Source: Crambe crambe
Taxonomy: Eukaryota; Porifera; Demospongiae; Poecilosclerida; Crambeidae
Assembly (NCBI GenBank): GCA_963924555.1
Contig: OZ004583.1
Span: 5,117,501 to 5,181,500, forward strand
Direction of reading: 5' to 3'
DNA length: 64,000 bases
Position 1 is the first letter of the stretch; each line of letters begins with the position of its first letter. The notes beneath the pieces were generated by a model. That model did not search any database. It was not told where the DNA came from and saw only the letters and a program-made list of their open reading frames with translations. Positions 1 to 12,504 of the stretch are shown here, piece by piece. Position numbers and translations under genes: made by a program.

Positions 1-3000
1 ACGACTATTGTGCAAAATTTCAAAATCTAAGTGCGCGCTAAAAAGGGTTCGTTAAAGCTTACGTCATACTTAACTTACTTACGAGATGCGCGCGCCGAGC
101 ACGTGTAGTGAGCTGGCTGTCGATGTCTTGGATGGAGTGATTATTGAGACCTCATATAGGCGTTGACTACTAGCTATCAGGTGGTTGGCTTGCTGAAAGA
201 TTCAAAACCCTGGATGGCAAATTTGCAGGTAAATTAAAATGAGTATGGATAACTAGTCAGGGAGTGATGTAGTCATACAGTTGTGCTGTATTTGACTCTT
301 GTTATCCAGTAGGTGGTGTGGAAAGTACAATCGTGGATTTAAAACCCTCGATGGCAGTTCTGCAGGTAAATTGGAGTGAGTATGGATAACTAGTCAATAA
401 GCGAGTTAAAACATAGAGACCATTACCTCACTTTGGTAAGGATTCCTTGGTTTGTTCGTGGGACAGTAGGAGGTACTTTGGTTTTAGTAATCAGCATGCC
501 TTGTATGTTTCCAGAGGCAAAGCAGAAGCTTATATGATGATTTCCAGAGGCAAAGCATTGTGGCAAGTGAAGTTTATATGATGATGTTAGACGGAACTGG
601 AAGAACATACTGAATGCCCCTCATTTGACTCTTCTAGTGGCTCACTTTACTCACAATCAGGTATGAATTTTAGTATAATGCCACACCACTGATTTCTTAA
701 AGTGATTTTTTTTTTGAAAAAATGGAGCTTGTGTGAGAAATCATTTGTGGTGGTTTAAGAATACAGTGGGACCGAACAGTGTTCAGATAACTGAAGTGGC
801 TAGAAAATACTCTCTCCATCTCTGCTGTACAAACCAAAATGATAAACAGCTTTGTCTAGCTCTTCAAAGTTTGTTGATGCAGTCACCTTCTTGAATCTCT
901 GCTAAGAATGTCTGTGGCTTGGCTTTATTTTCACAATGCTGTGAAAAACATTGAACTCAGCTGCTACACTTCCAGCCTTCGTAGCTATGCCACAGCTGCT
1001 GCAATGATGTGCGCTGGGCCCCGTGCGCATGCGTGCAACTGAAAACGTGGCAACTGCAGTGGTGGGTGTGGCTTTACAGAATATTTTGCATATTCGGTTG
1101 AATGAAGTAACTTCGGATAAGTGACCGGCTACTGAAGAAGTTAAATCAATTGTTGTTTGCTGACTGTAAGGTAAGTATTTTCTCATGAATTTGGCCGACT
1201 ATGAGGTAAGCAATGTCTGCCGGTGTTGATTTTATACTGTTTTTCTGTTATCCGTGTGTAATGTTTTGCTGTTGCTAAAAGGTCGATATCTTCCTGATAT
1301 AATCAAAAATAATCTGGTAGTTCCTCTGTTTATTTAATAGTACTAGATAAGTTGTGTTATCTTGTTCTTGTGTGTGAAAGTAATTTCAGTATTGCTTCAT
1401 TAAATACTTGTAAAAAATATTTTGGTATTGAATTTTGTTTTTCATATAAATAATCAATTTCTTGTATGTTAGCAGTGAGAAGGACTGTGCATAGGGTAAT
1501 ACTGAATGGGTATGGGGCTATCAGTTAGCAAAAATGTAGGGGAAAAATGTCTATATTTGTGAAGTGCTGAAGGTAATGGGTTTTAAAATATTGTGTTTTG
1601 TTTAAATACTGATGTGCATCTATAATCTTACGACCCGTGAAAATCCTTCCCTCTCCCTTGAAAGACTTCAACTTACTGTATAAAAGGATACAAATAAATG
1701 ATAATAATCAGAGTTCTGGTTGGCAGCACAGAGTGTGCATTATATGGAGTATGGGCTATAGGAGCTGGAATCATGCCCTTTCTGGAATAAAGCCTTTTCC
1801 AAAAATCCGCTTGATTTAAACACTCTAGTATCGTCTAGACATCGTTGAGACTGAAGTTGAAGAGTGGTAAGTGCCGCTGGCTCTGGAAGTACAGGGGTTT
1901 TCAGGTTGGTTGACCGGTAGAATTTGCACATGTGCAAGATAAATTCAAGCAAGCAAATTATACTGTCATACAAATGCAATGGTTTTAATTTTAGTGAGCA
2001 CAAATTAATTCTGCACTGTCAGCAAATTTTGTGTCAACCAACCTGAAAACCTCTGTAACAGACAGACAGACAAACTGAGTGCTATAACCCTTGCATATGT
2101 GCAGAGGGTTAATTCATTGATCACTTGTCTTGTGGATGCAGAATGATAAGATATTAATTTCTATTTGTGGTTATGTGGTTATGTTCAACCACCAAAATTA
2201 ATAGCTCTAACAATATAGTGACTGCTATAGCTCTAATATAGTGACTGCTGACTCACTATATCTCAACAGTAACATTGTAGACTTTTCATACCCAAACTTC
2301 TTGAGGGGGGAGGTCTCCAAGATTCGGTTGCAGTTCATGTCGTATGACTCTGGGTAATTTATAGTTACCACTGATGCTTTTGACTTCAAGGCTGGCACCA
2401 CTTGATAGCATCACTCGCGTAATCAACTCCAGCTCTCTCCACTTCAAACCGAACGATAACCCTTTTGAGCATTTATTGCGGATGGTCTACCGAAGGTACA
2501 TAACCAGAAGTTCCCTTGAGGCCGATTGTATCAAGTATTAATTCTCCCTCATACCATAGTCCAAGATATCGATAGTATTTTCTGAAGTGTGGAGGTGCAT
2601 CACCCTAGGTGTTAACACATGCACTATTGTGTAACTCAAACTCTAAACAAAGCTTACCACAAAGAGCCTTTTTAGTGCTTCTCTGAGGGGAACTATCATC
2701 AGTACATATACCCTTTCGAAGTTTGCTTCCATTACAGTTATGATGGACTGAATAACGGCATCAACAAGTACAGTACTAGTGACATCAGGAGGAGGCTTAT
2801 TGAATACTGAAATTAATTTCGGTATATCTCCATGAAGGATAGGTGGCACATCAGACCATTTCATTGCAGAGGGGCTTGGGACACGTTTCACTATTAATAT
2901 TGTGATTCAAGCTAAACTTGCCACCACAGGCCTGTTTTCTACTGATTCGTTGGCCAAGACTAACCCTCAGCTTCTGTTGTGGTGGGGAGCATCCTCTCTC

Positions 3001-3090
3001 TCAGGAGAATTACCACCAGCTGCATAATCACGTGCACTGACATACTTAACTGCCATAAAGAGCCTCTTTAGTGCTTCGTAAATTAGTTTT
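1..3090. other. No recognisable gene
   Basis: AT-rich sequence with only short open frames, none with a recognisable domain. A stretch near 765-800 (CAGTGGGACCGAACAGTG and onwards) resembles the end of a Tigger-type DNA transposon, but no convincing partner end was found. Confidence 0.5.
200..396 (+). repeat. Two diverged copies of a ~60-bp unit
   Basis: Positions 200-258 and 336-396 are clearly related: both carry AAAACCCT, GATGGCA, GCAGGTAAATT and end in GAGTATGGATAACTAGTCA. Each contains CAG/GTAAAT, a possible splice donor, so they could be two copies of one small exon end. No function is recognised. Confidence 0.6.
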
Positions 3091-3412
3091 ACCATAGATA
3101 ATATAGTACTGCCGTGGATGTGAAACGCATGCGTATACAAATGATATACGGTGATTTATAGAAACCGTCATTGCAACGCTTGACAACGGTCGTGTTGGCT
3201 GCATTGCGGATGTGTTTCGTTGTTTTGACCGTTCCTTTTCCCCACCTTTGTATATTTAGCGTACGGAAATTAGCAGTGGTGTATCGAGTAAGTAATTGCT
3301 AGCTATTTTATTGGTAAAATTTATATTAAACGCTTGGAAACGGTGCTATAATTTGTCTACTGTAGTAGAAATAACTTTGTGAGAGATTATTTTCCAGCAG
3401 CACAATTCATGC

Positions 3413-3494
3413 ACTGAAAAGATTTTCTCTGTACCTTCAAGATACTTTTATATACTGAAAAGATTTTCTCTGTACCTTCAAGATACTTTTATAT
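3413..3494 (+). repeat. 41-bp tandem duplication
   Basis: Two adjacent, essentially identical 41-bp units begin ACTGAAAAGATTTTCTCTGT at 3413 and 3454. They lie inside the 37-bp-TIR element, upstream of its plus-strand ORF. Confidence 0.85.
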
Positions 3495-3833
3495 ATTTGG
3501 AGAATGTGAAAGTAGAACCACATGCATATATATATATGTTCATAAATAGATAATTTATGCTGTAAAAGGTCTCCTACTTTGTGTGAGATTTTCTCTAACA
3601 CTGTTTGCAAGAATTGCTAGAACTTATTGTGTACATACAGTCTGTGAACTAGTACACCGGGAGAATGTGAAAGTTTATCTGAATAAGCTTTGTAGAATAA
3701 GTTTTAGAGGTATACACATTTGGTTTAGCTGGAAATTATTGTGAGTATGAGTATATTGCCCCGGGCTAAAGTAGCTATAAAAGGTTGTTAAAACTTTATC
3801 ACTATATATATATTGTTGTAAACAGTAATAATT

Positions 3834-4223
3834 ATGGAAGCAATACCATCACAATATCACAAAAAGCGAAGGAAAGGGGCTCGGTCCAAGATAGACCGAA
3901 GGAAAAATTGTGATAGGCTTCAGTCACAAGCTGGCAAAACCAATCCACCCACAAATTTCTTACCAACTTCCCTACCTAACCAGTGGCAAGTGCATGCTGA
4001 TGAGAGCAGCACAGAATATTACAAGATCATGCATGACACAACGATCCAAGTGGGTCCATCAGTGATCATCAGACAAGATTTTCTCTATAAAAGGAAAATA
4101 AGTCAAACCAGTCCAGCACTTTCCAGATTTCCTCCACTTTTGACTTCCTCTGATACAGTTATAGACCTGATCCACTCTGTAGATGAATTAACTATTTGTC
4201 CAGGAAATCCTGAGGAAAAATAA
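3834..4223 (+). CDS. Unrecognised 129-aa protein inside the TIR element
   Basis: This open frame starts with ATG and encodes 129 residues. The N-terminal 30 residues are strongly basic (KKRRKGARSKIDRRK), as in a nuclear localisation or DNA-binding segment. The rest is polar with no recognised motif. Its 3' end overlaps the 3' end of the minus-strand coding region of the same element by about 30 bp, so the two genes converge. Position inside perfect TIRs suggests an element-encoded protein, perhaps an accessory DNA-binding factor. This is inference; it could also be one exon of a longer spliced product. Confidence 0.45.
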   Translation: MEAIPSQYHKKRRKGARSKIDRRKNCDRLQSQAGKTNPPTNFLPTSLPNQWQVHADESSTEYYKIMHDTTIQVGPSVIIRQDFLYKRKISQTSPALSRFPPLLTSSDTVIDLIHSVDELTICPGNPEEK

Positions 4224-5040
4224 CAGCAACATACCCTGCCATGTACCTTATGGCATTACTCTCAGTTGCTGTTAATGGTTTTAAAAATTCGCTTCTGGTG
4301 CGTGCATGCATGTGGTGTCTTGCCTCAGCCTCATTTCTTATTATTTTTTTCAATATTCTGTCGAGCATCACCTGCAATGCAAGATTTTTCTCACCAAGGT
4401 ATTGTGGGGGGAAATAATGTGTGAAGTTAGACCAGGCTTGGGTTACAGGCTTGCTACATCGCACTAGATGGAATGCCGACCATATGGAGGCCTACACAGC
4501 AGATGGTAACTTGTGTCACTTTGCAGCAGTAATACAGCTATATACCTCTGTTAGCAGCTTGACAGCAACTGTAGTTGTATGTTCCACATCAATCTTTTTA
4601 ATATGATGCAGCAGTCCACTAAGACACTGTCCTCTTGGAGACCGTCTGATGAGTTCCTCATCACAAATGGATGATGCAATTATGATGAAGAACTCAGTGT
4701 AGCCAGATCCTCCTAAAGCTGTCTCACTGATAGTTTCCTTTGCAGTTGCTAGGGCCTATGATTGTATAGAAGCAAAGTCTTAGCTAACTAGCTATTATGT
4801 ATGTCTATAATTATCTATACAGACTGACTCGTTAGCTATTTACAGTTACAAAACAAGCATTCTTACATCATGTCTCTTTGGAACTGTTGAAACTTCCTCA
4901 CTCTTAGATAAACTTTCATCACTTTCAGATAAGCTTTCATCACTTTCACTGGAACTTTCATATACACCCTCACTCTCACTTGCACGGTCTGAAATGCTGC
5001 ATGTGGTATCTTCTATTGCAGTATCCATGGAGGTAGCCAT
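4192..5040 (-). CDS. Element-encoded protein, probably multi-exon
   Basis: Exon 1 (5040 down to about 4855) starts MATSMDTAIED and is rich in Ser, Glu and Asp, including repeated SESDESL units; it ends at a good donor (CATGAT/GTAAGA). A second exon begins at 4755 after a CATAG acceptor in the same phase (ALATAKETISETALGGSG) and runs to about 4517. A third block, up to the stop at 4192, contains AIRYMAGYVAV, a motif I associate with proteins of multicopy invertebrate transposons. The join between the second and third blocks is unclear. No catalytic triad is visible. It is probably the main protein of the 3,091-5,189 element, but the family is not recognised. Confidence 0.45.
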
Positions 5041-5189
5041 CCTGAATTGCTGCAGAAAAATCTGTTTCTAGGGAGCTACCGCGCACGTCCTTATAACGCC
5101 TGTATAACAAGCGTTGCACTGATTGCATCGGCATTTTTTTAATATACGGAAACGTTTCACATCCACGGCAGTACTATATTATCTATGGT

Positions 5190-5788
5190 TGTACTGATTA
5201 TATGTACCTATGAAAATGTGAGGCACTGCACTTAGGTGGCATATCAACACCTTATTGTTAAGCATTAGGAATATTTATATTTATACAACAAAAAACAAAA
5301 AAAAAGCATTTTGTTCGATTTTTCTTTGTGTGCGTGCGTTGCTTGTTATTCAGACTGGACATCTTCCTTCTCTTCTTCTTCCTTCTCTCTCTTCCTCTGT
5401 CTTATGATGGCTCTAACCTTGTCCTGGACTTGTTTTCGGGTTTTGTGTAGTACAAGGATGCCACACAGAGACTGTACTGGCGCCACACCTCTTTTGGTAA
5501 AATTACTAATTTTTTGTTTGTTCAGTAGTGACCACAAATAGCCACAGAGCCACACTATAGCCACAACAACCACACACTTTATACCTTCTGAGCCAATTCA
5601 CCGGCAGCTTATAAAGGGGAGGCATAGAGGACTGTACATACAACACACATTTTGATATTCATACATTAGAGATCTGATAACAATTGGCTCTATACTAGTC
5701 AGATTGGGGGCGAAGCCCCACACTTTCAAGGAGTTCAACTCTTCCTTTAAGATCTTTCATGGTTTGATCCAGATCTTCATGGTTTGAT
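5190..5788. other. No recognisable gene
   Basis: Two mirrored open frames at 5311-5573 arise from a CT-rich stretch (TCTTCTTCTTCC) and show no domain. Nothing else is supported. Confidence 0.5.
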
Positions 5789-6238
5789 CTACAGTTTGAA
5801 ATTTTTCATTATGGCACACAGAGAGGATCGATGGACCCAGAGAGGTTTAATGGAGCGAACCTGAAGACCATCTACTAGTGCTTGGCCACTCAACTTCGAA
5901 CCATCCATGGGGGATGGAAAAGGCACCACAGCCAAACGATCCCAATGCATCTGGGGAAGACCATGAACCGCTTCCAGCTGGTTAACCGGAGCAATATTAT
6001 CAGCCAGGAGCTCTTTCATCTCCACAAACTGACCTGACCGTATTTTCTCAACTAGCTTCTGCAGGAGTGGCTCAGCAGGAGATAATACAAGTCCCTGCTG
6101 TAAAAAGGAAACTGCTGGAGTTGCAATAAAATATTTTTGCTCTGTTCCAGATACAACTTCTAGAAGTGCTGAGCACTGGAAGAGATTCTGACCTTTCAAG
6201 GACCGATCCCTCAAGATCTTTCCCTCCAATAATGTCAA
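5789..6238 (-). mobile_element. DIRS-like retroelement ORF1 fossil, partial
   Basis: The 149-residue frame shares the segment LLQKLVEKIRSGQFVEM and the following ELLADNIAPVNQLEAVHG region with the longer ORF1-like protein at 29,777-30,712 (QKLIDKIRSGQYVPM, LLTDNISLLQQLESFGG). The family is assigned by the zinc-finger region of that longer relative. Only the N-terminal part is present here; no reverse transcriptase or recombinase of the same family is visible nearby, so the element is a broken remnant. The two copies are well diverged from each other, which suggests they are old. Confidence 0.55.
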
Positions 6239-7000
6239 CTACTTATTCAGCGAGACCTGCCAAAGGACCGACCAAGGCCTGATGGTGTAGCAAAACCTGA
6301 ATGGGACAATGATGTGATGGGTGCAAGGGCTTTGAAAGCTGATCCTTCGTGATGTGAAGAGAAGTGGGTATATTGGTAGAGATTTTAGAGTTTTGAAAGG
6401 TCTTTGTGTCAAGGATGTTAGTAAATGGGAAGAGGTGACTTTTGTAGATAGGTTGAGGAAATCAACACTCGAGAGTGAATATTGGTAGGTGTATTGGAGA
6501 GGGGGATCGAAGTTTTTTAGGTCTTGGATAAAGGTGAGGAGTTCAGATTCTGAAATGCGTCCAAATAATAAATATCTCATCTATGTAGTGGGTAAGGAAG
6601 AGGGGTTGTTTTTCTTGTGTGTGTGAGAAATTTTTGATATTCAGTGACATGTAGATATTTGCTATGGTGGGCGAGAATGGGGCACCCATAGTTGTTCCTT
6701 TAGGAGTTGTTGGTGTGCATTTCTTTGTGTTGAAATGTAAGGCAAAGGGGCAGGTTTCTCACGTAGCCAAAAGTCACGACCTCCAGGAGGTGGGAATATA
6801 TGCATGAATCCTATGCTCAATAGCTAGATGGTCCATGTAACGATTCGATACCTTGATATGGTGGTCTTTGCCATCGTGAAATAACACCATTGAGGCCTGG
6901 AGCTGTAGTTTCAGCTCAACGCACTTGGCTATTGTGATTGTGTGTTGCAGTGTGAGGATATCGTGCTGTAAGTTGTCTTGTTCAATATTTTTACTGGAAC
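6239..7000 (-). mobile_element. Penelope-like reverse transcriptase remnant
   Basis: Minus-strand translation gives GTTMGAPFSPTIANIYMS (about 6,610-6,720), matching the palm motif GTAMG..sP..AN.YM of Penelope-like reverse transcriptases. It is followed by YIDEIFIIW, which corresponds to the catalytic YxDD motif with Glu in the last position. Downstream, YTYQYSLSSVDFLNL matches the fkFTyE.s...vsFLdv block that follows the palm in this family. Upstream sequence to about 7,000 is weaker but also seems coding. No termini, GIY-YIG endonuclease or full-length frame is visible; it is a remnant. Confidence 0.6.
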
Positions 7001-7083
7001 ATTGTTTTCTAAAAGAGGAGTTTATTAAGGACCCATGGCCGTTACTCTTTGAAAAGATAAGGTGCGTTCTGTTCCAGTATCCT

Positions 7084-7582
7084 CTATGCTAGTACAAACC
7101 ATATCTGCACTTGATCTATATCTCTATTCCTAGTTTCAGAGGCATATTTCTTTGGTCTCTTGCTGGATGGCATATCAGTTACAAAGACTACATCTGCTGC
7201 TAATGAGGTTTCGCCACTGGTATCAGACCACACCACATCTGTGGACCACAATGCCTTGTAGTCTTCCAATGCATTGTCCAACTCGAGTTTTTCCAGTACG
7301 GAGGACTTGAACTTTTCTGTAACCTTCAGAAGAGGCTTTATAAAAAATCTATAAAGAATGAGAAGTTATGTATTTTTGGAACCCGAGGTAATTTGATAAT
7401 GATCTCTGTAATGGTGAATGATCACTTCGAGAATCAATATCCTCCTCACCAAGTGAATCACTGGAAAGTGATCTCTGAATATCATTATCAGATAGCTCAG
7501 ATCCTGAACGTTGATGAAGTGGACTGTAGATAGCTCTAACGGGTAGATTTCTGAAAATTGACTGAACCCAATCCATCCCCAT
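7084..7582 (-). CDS. Hypothetical two-exon fragment
   Basis: One exon begins after a CTTAACAG acceptor near 7,583 and reads MGMDWVQSIFRNLPVRAIYS, then a Ser/Asp/Glu-rich acidic stretch (SDNDIQRSLSSDSLGEED). A second, after an acceptor TTTATAG near 7,348, reads FFIKPLLKVTEKFKSSVLEK and onward to the stop at 7,084, with a basic SSKRPKKYAS patch. No domain is recognised. It lies just upstream, on the same strand, of the Penelope-like and DIRS-like remnants and could belong to one of them or to a host gene. Confidence 0.3.
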
Positions 7583-9950
7583 CCTGTTAAGGAGATTCAG
7601 AAAAAGATTAATTGCTATCTGAATTTCAAAACCCAGCTAAAGCTAGATCTTTCTTGTGCTCAGGTAAAATCGCTTAAAGCTTGAGAAACAGCCTATCAAA
7701 CATCAGGTTAATTACATTCCAACCATTCTTTACTGCTTGCAACATGCTGTGACATCACACATTCTCGTACGCGCGCGTCACGTTCACATAGTGCAACAGT
7801 CGGTACCTAGCTCATGGATCGGTACCTAGCTCTATTTTCCCTCCGGGCTGCATAATTATTTTAGGTTAGGCATGTCCGTTGTTACTAGCTAGCTAGGTGC
7901 TACAGCATTTCAAAAGATGATAATAGAAAATACTTTCTTTTTTTTTTCAATAATAAGTTTCTAAATATATAGTACTCCTTTGTTGCTCTTTGTTCTTTGG
8001 GTAAACTAGCTGAATCTGCAGAGTAAGAAAATGATGTAGTTATTATGGAGACATATAGCCTTAAACTTACGTTTGTAGAGGCATTCCTCCCCAAACTTAC
8101 ACCTTCCTCTTAACCAATACCTGCAAACTACTGAATTTTTTTGAAGCAGCTAGCTATTATGGAAGAAGGTGAATATCACATATCACTTACTTTTTTTTCT
8201 TTTTAGTTTGTCCTCCTTGCCAGCTATTGTAAGAAATATTTGAAGTATGCAATTAATGGTCTTGTTAGTACATACTTTTTTCTTCGTCTTTTTTTTCTGT
8301 CTTTTTTTTATCGTCTTTTCTTTCATCTTTTTTTTTCATCCTCTTTTTTATGCTCTTCTTCTGTTTTACCTTTAAAGATAATGATTAGCTATTACACTTC
8401 TGTAGCATTAATTATGTTACTGTATGAGCACAACAACGAGACATGCATATGCTACATTGAAATAAGTTTTGACTACCTACAACAACAAAATTGCTTACCT
8501 AAAAGGCTTTCATCCTCACTCGATGACATGTTTTCTGATAAAGAAATAAAATTTTGTGCATGATACATGTACCACTTGTTATAGATATCATCGGGCCTTG
8601 CTTTATATTGCTCATGATGTTACAATGCACATGGGACGCCAACAAGAGCTAGCAAAAGTGTTAGTATTCCTGAAAAGGTATATTATGCTTGTGCATGTTT
8701 CATGTTTGATGTACAACGGTCAATGGTTAGAGGTGGCTACTCTAATTCAGCAGTTTATACAAAGGAAACTCAAGAGTCGACATCAATACCTCCATATCTG
8801 CCAACCCCTGGAAGTAAAAATCCCCTATTATGCCATCATTGTGCCGGCATTAAGGTTCAACTCATTATGCTCAAAATTATGCCGGCATAATTTGCATGTC
8901 TCTACTTATCCATGGATACTACCAAGATAGATCCCACCCCCTAGTGTGTAAATGTTAGAAACGCCTTGGAAATTATTGACTAGCAGGAAGCTTTATATAG
9001 ACTTCTGCATGCATGCTTGTAAAGCTGTAATACACTTCATATTCATTGACAGTCACAGTGTACACTAGATGTATATCTTTTGAGGAAGCTTTAGTCTGTC
9101 TTGCTGGCAGATCCAAATCCTTTATACTGTTTGGCCTATGGGTAGCTAGCTTATCATAAGCCATAACAATTAATCTTGGTCGGACTATGGCTTGTCTCTT
9201 AGACTTCATGCACTGTAGCTAGTATAACTAGCTGTATTACCACTACAAAAGTGAGCATTAACTAGTTATGATTAATTTTGATGCTGATGATTATGATGAA
9301 ATTGAGATAAGTTCCATAGAATTAAGATGTTATGGATAGCACAAGATGATTGATGGAGAATATAGCTACATTCACATCTTCAGGACACCACATTCGCTGA
9401 AAGAGAGAAATAAAAATGAAATAGGAATTTATACAACCATCCCAAACATGTATGCAACACTTCTCATTGCAGACAGCAATTGCTATGGTGCTTTATAAGG
9501 TTATATATTTGTTTTTCCTCTATACATAGAGATTTTGATAGGAGTAACTTTGCGTACAAACTCTCTTATATGTATGAGTGATTTTGCATACCCTACACAA
9601 AATCATGCCACAATTTAAAATAATACTGAAGAGTGTTTGTGTCTCCCTACGCAAAATCTCTCCTATTATTATATGAGAGATTTTGTGTACCCTACACATA
9701 TCACACATGCACACATCCACACACTAAGTATCCATTATGATTGTTCTGATCAGCTATAGCTAATTTTTTATTGCTGTTCTATGAACTCATTAATGTTTCC
9801 TCCCATCTATTTTCTAATGCAAGACACAATTGAAAAGTGTTTGGTATTGAATATCTACTCTTTTAAATGTAGCTTTCTGACCCCAAATTGTACAGTTATA
9901 AAAACATAGGAGTAATATGCCTGTGGCTGCACTCATTTAGATCACCAGAC
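7583..9950. other. No recognisable gene
   Basis: AT-rich DNA with poly-T runs (about 8,190-8,350) and short open frames without domains. A CpG-rich patch near 7,765-7,850 (ACGCGCGCGTCACG, then GGTACCTAGCTC twice) could be promoter-like, but no gene starts convincingly next to it. Confidence 0.4.
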
Positions 9951-10087
9951 TCTTTGAAATATGTCTGATGGTTAAGCAACTTGTTAGTTCTTGGTACAGT
10001 GGTAGTCTTTGAAATATGTCTGGTGGTTAAGCAGCATGTTAGTTCTTGGTACAGTGGTAGTCTTAAATATGTCTGGTGGTTAAGCAG
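9951..10087 (+). repeat. 55-bp tandem repeat, ~2.5 copies
   Basis: Units start at 9951, 10006 and 10061 (TCTTTGAAATATGTC or TCTTAAATATGTC) and share GGTTAAGCA and TTCTTGGTACAGTGGTAG. They differ by a few bases, so the expansion is not brand new. Confidence 0.85.
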
Positions 10088-10433
10088 ACTTAAATTATGG
10101 CTTTAGAATTGGGCTACTTAAAAGGAAGCTATATAAAGTTTTGGTTTGATATTCTGAATTTCATGTTGCAAGATCACTGTGTGTATTTTCCTATTTTCCT
10201 GCTTAGCTAAAGATATTCATTCGTTACAATTAACACCTTTACATAGCATGTCTCCAGCTATGGTAGCTAAGCCACTTTACAGCATCAGAGGTTCACATGT
10301 AACATCTTGAAACAGTCCGAGACACATTACCACTAATACTTTATCAGAGGTTCACTGTAACATCTTGAACATGAAATCATAGAATCGACACTGGCTGGAG
10401 AAGACGTACACATGTAGCCCCATACCTTCTTAC

Positions 10434-11980
10434 TAAAATGTCCTTCTCGTCTCTGTGGGCTATCTTGAGGATCTCCTGGAAGGTTTCATCCGACTGGAGG
10501 AAGACTGTGAGGTCCTCCGGAGGCTGTAACTGTCTTGATAAGAGATCTTTTTTCTTGGCTGACAGCAGATTCTTGTGTTTGGCCAGTCCCTTTTTCAAAG
10601 AATTTATCTTGACCCGACAGATCTGCACCTTTGACGCAAGCGACTGATCTTCTTCAGTTGGTTCGTCGGGCATCCTGTATGACGAAGTAAATATCACTAA
10701 CAGTAGTTTGTGGCATAGCATTGTTATCTTACCGTTGGACCAAAAATGTCTGTGCAAAACACAGAGTGTTGAGCTTGTTGGTTATGCTGCTAGGCCCTAT
10801 CCTCCTCCTCTGAAGTTCTTCGACATAATTATGCCTCTATGCACTTCATCTTGGCAACATTTGTGATGTCTATCAAGTCTGGTGAGCAGAAGTGCAGAAA
10901 TTTTCCTAAGTTGACCGCCATCTCCTTCTGCTGGTTGGCCTTTTTCTGGCCACCAGCAAGAGAGCCCAGGAATCTAGTGAGAGTGGGAGTTCAATTGCCA
11001 AATCTAATGAAGATTTTACTTACTTCTTGTACTCAACAATGATGGGAGAGTCTATCGGATAACACCACATCGACTTGGTGCTTCCAAATCTCTGCCGGCC
11101 AGAAGACACCACCTCTATCGGCTTGATGTTGTTGTCGGCTGCTGGTGTCTGGTCAGCTGCTGGTTTCTCCTCCTCAACCAGACCGCCTGTCTTAGTTAAC
11201 TCGATGTATATCTTTTTTTTTTGTCTGGCGTGAGGTCGCTGTGAAGCCGGCCCTGGCTGATGTGATTCCAGAGCCTTTTTATCTTCGAGTTGCACCCAGG
11301 CACCTGACAGAGAGAGATTTATCGAATCTCACTTCGAAACAGAAACGAGAGCAAAAGTCTCTACTGAAGTATACTTCCTCCTTTTAGAGGGTTGAGGGGG
11401 AGGATTGATGTCCTCGTCGTCTCTGCCGATGACATGAGCAGCTAGACTACCATCGAACTTACCCTGAACAATAATACTCTTACCCTTCTTGTGTCCAGTA
11501 TTTGCTTGATGAGAGGCTGTTGTGACTGGTGGACTCTCAGGTTGTTTTGGTCGGTCAGTGGCTGCTTTAACTGAGGCAGGTTCGGAGGCTGGAGTTTGAT
11601 GTGGTTCAGAGGCTGGAGTTTGATGGTCGGCTGGAGTTTGATGGTCGGAGGCTGGAGTGTTTTGGTCAGAGGCTGCAGAGGTTGCAGCGTTTGGGTCAAG
11701 GGAGTCAAGGATGGTGCTGACAGAGTCTCAGTGACTAGAAAAGAATATGATCTAAATTCAAAGAGTAAAGAAAGAGTACGCATTACTTACCAAACTTGTA
11801 GGTGCTTCTCAAGTTAACCTTTTCAAAGAGGTCGTCGAAGTATAACTTCTTCCCTTCTGCACTGACCTTTGGAAAGGCAGTGCTGATGTCGTAGCCCTTG
11901 CCCTCCAGCTCGCATGCAAGTGCAGACACGGTGTCGCCCTCGTGGACTTCCAGCGTGACTTGAAGCCCGTCCACGTACAC
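10434..11980 (-). CDS. Unrecognised multi-exon gene
   Basis: Four or five minus-strand exons with good splice sites are visible. The first readable exon (about 11,980-11,791, donor G/GTAAGT) encodes YVDGLQVTLEVHEGDTVSAL and continues to a KLYFDDLFEKVNLRSTYKF end; its strand-like pattern could be a ubiquitin-like fold, which is speculative. An exon at about 11,734-11,461 is Pro/Gln/Thr-rich with short repeats. One at 11,303-11,024 ends in PIIVEYKK before GTAAGT. The last (10,674-10,434) encodes a basic, probably helical segment (NSLKKGLAKHKNLLSAKKK) and VFLQSDETFQEILKIA before a GTAAGA donor. The last exon has a close paralogue at 57,340-57,534. Reading phase between the first two exons is not consistent, so the model is partly wrong or the gene is decayed. 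Confidence 0.45.
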
Positions 11981-12504
11981 TTTGATTGTTTACATCTTCT
12001 TTGGTTTGACGTTAGGTTTGATGATTTCGGCCACGTGGTTGAATCAGTTCTAGCCACGAGGACCCTATCAATAAGGGGTAAACGATCTTCCTTGGCTTTT
12101 TGGACAAAATCGTTAAACAAAATGGAGCCCTTTTTGAGTCATATAGGGCTAAGGTAAAGGTGTTTGTGTTTTTCTCTTTCACATAATAATGTGAGGTAGA
12201 GCCACTATTCAGGATATGAAACAAAGGAAAAAAGTTTAGCAATTAGGGTAGGCGTGGCTGTCATGAGACACAATCTTTGTTCGCTCTGTATTTCAAAGGG
12301 ATTTGTTTCAAACAATGTGAATTTTTTACCTATTCATGTATGAGGCATAACCTTTTATGTGATCAAGAAGTTTCATTAAACAATAAGTATTGAAACAGTA
12401 ATAAAACAAAGAAGAAACAACACAAAGGGATGGTATTATGAGACAATGTCTCAATTATGAGACAAACTTAAAAATAAAATAACACTGATAAAAATGGTCC
12501 GACA

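Larger units (their letters stand above)
3091..5189. mobile_element. DNA element with perfect 37-bp TIRs, unassigned superfamily
   Basis: The left end starts ACCATAGATAATATAGTACT and runs 37 bp before the first mismatch. The reverse complement of the right end (5153-5189) matches all 37 bp, and weaker similarity continues inward. The element is 2,099 bp. Inside are two converging coding regions, one on each strand, that overlap slightly near 4,200. No clear target-site duplication is visible: the left flank ends AGTTTT and the right flank begins TGTACTG. The long exact TIRs show it is a cut-and-paste type element that moved or was copied fairly recently. No DDE triad was recognised, so the superfamily is left open. 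Confidence 0.8.

Noticed and set aside
902-1186. 94-codon minus frame
   Set aside because: No domain, no clear splice or promoter context and no paralogue in the window.
9951-10087. CRISPR-like array
   Set aside because: Only 2.5 units of a 55-bp direct tandem repeat with no spacers, in eukaryotic DNA.
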